A stretch of 5,254 nucleotides of DNA from Nitriliruptoraceae bacterium (lineage in GTDB: Bacteria > Actinomycetota > Nitriliruptoria > Nitriliruptorales > Nitriliruptoraceae). The DNA lies in the NCBI GenBank assembly GCA_007120485.1, contig SKNP01000110.1, forward strand, positions 1 through 5,254. The letters run 5' to 3'. Numbering within the stretch: the first letter of the stretch is position 1; the number at the start of each line of letters is the position of its first letter. Below, piece after piece: positions 5,223-5,254 of the stretch. Position numbers and translations under genes: made by a program. The notes beneath the pieces were generated by a model, which was not told the DNA's origin, did not search any database, and was given only the letters and a program-made list of their open reading frames with translations.

Positions 5223-5254
5223 AGCCCGGCGGACGGCCACGTCGCCGTCTGGGG

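Overview
The window is high-GC DNA (roughly two thirds G+C by eye) with strong G/C preference at third codon positions, GTG start use and U-tract-free hairpins. This suggests an actinobacterial or similar high-GC chromosome; the lineage is an inference and I cannot name the organism. Five genes lie on the minus strand and one on the plus strand, packed tightly. There are no RNA genes, CRISPR arrays or mobile elements that I can support, and no gene-free stretch longer than 300 bases.

Left part (1-2602): a FadD-type long-chain acyl-CoA ligase (608-2368, minus) is followed after 2 bp by a bile acid:sodium symporter family (BASS/SBF) transporter (605 to beyond base 1, minus, truncated by the window edge). 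The stop/start arrangement TAG-CC-ATG implies translational coupling. This looks like an 'import a carboxylate, then activate it with CoA' pair. A separate 5' region with a SD and a candidate -10 box precedes the ligase.

Middle part (2603-4505): three minus-strand genes encode small membrane proteins. These are a DoxX-like protein (4098-4505), a TMEM175-family (DUF1211) predicted potassium channel (3448-4101, ATGA overlap with the DoxX-like gene), and, after a 122 bp gap holding strong hairpins, a six-helix voltage-gated-channel-like protein (2603-3325). The last has a well-formed S4 arginine ladder but no potassium selectivity filter. Two potassium-channel-family proteins side by side, both departing from their family signatures, are the most unusual content here.

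Right part (4506-5254): a TetR-family repressor with a WHG-type C-terminal domain (4567-5184, plus) is transcribed divergently from the DoxX-like/TMEM175 pair. The 61 bp between them holds a 33 bp imperfect palindrome, a good candidate operator. The simplest reading is that the repressor controls itself and the DoxX-like/TMEM175 operon, probably in response to a small hydrophobic or membrane-active ligand (inferred). Downstream of tetR are two short GC-rich hairpins, then the window ends.
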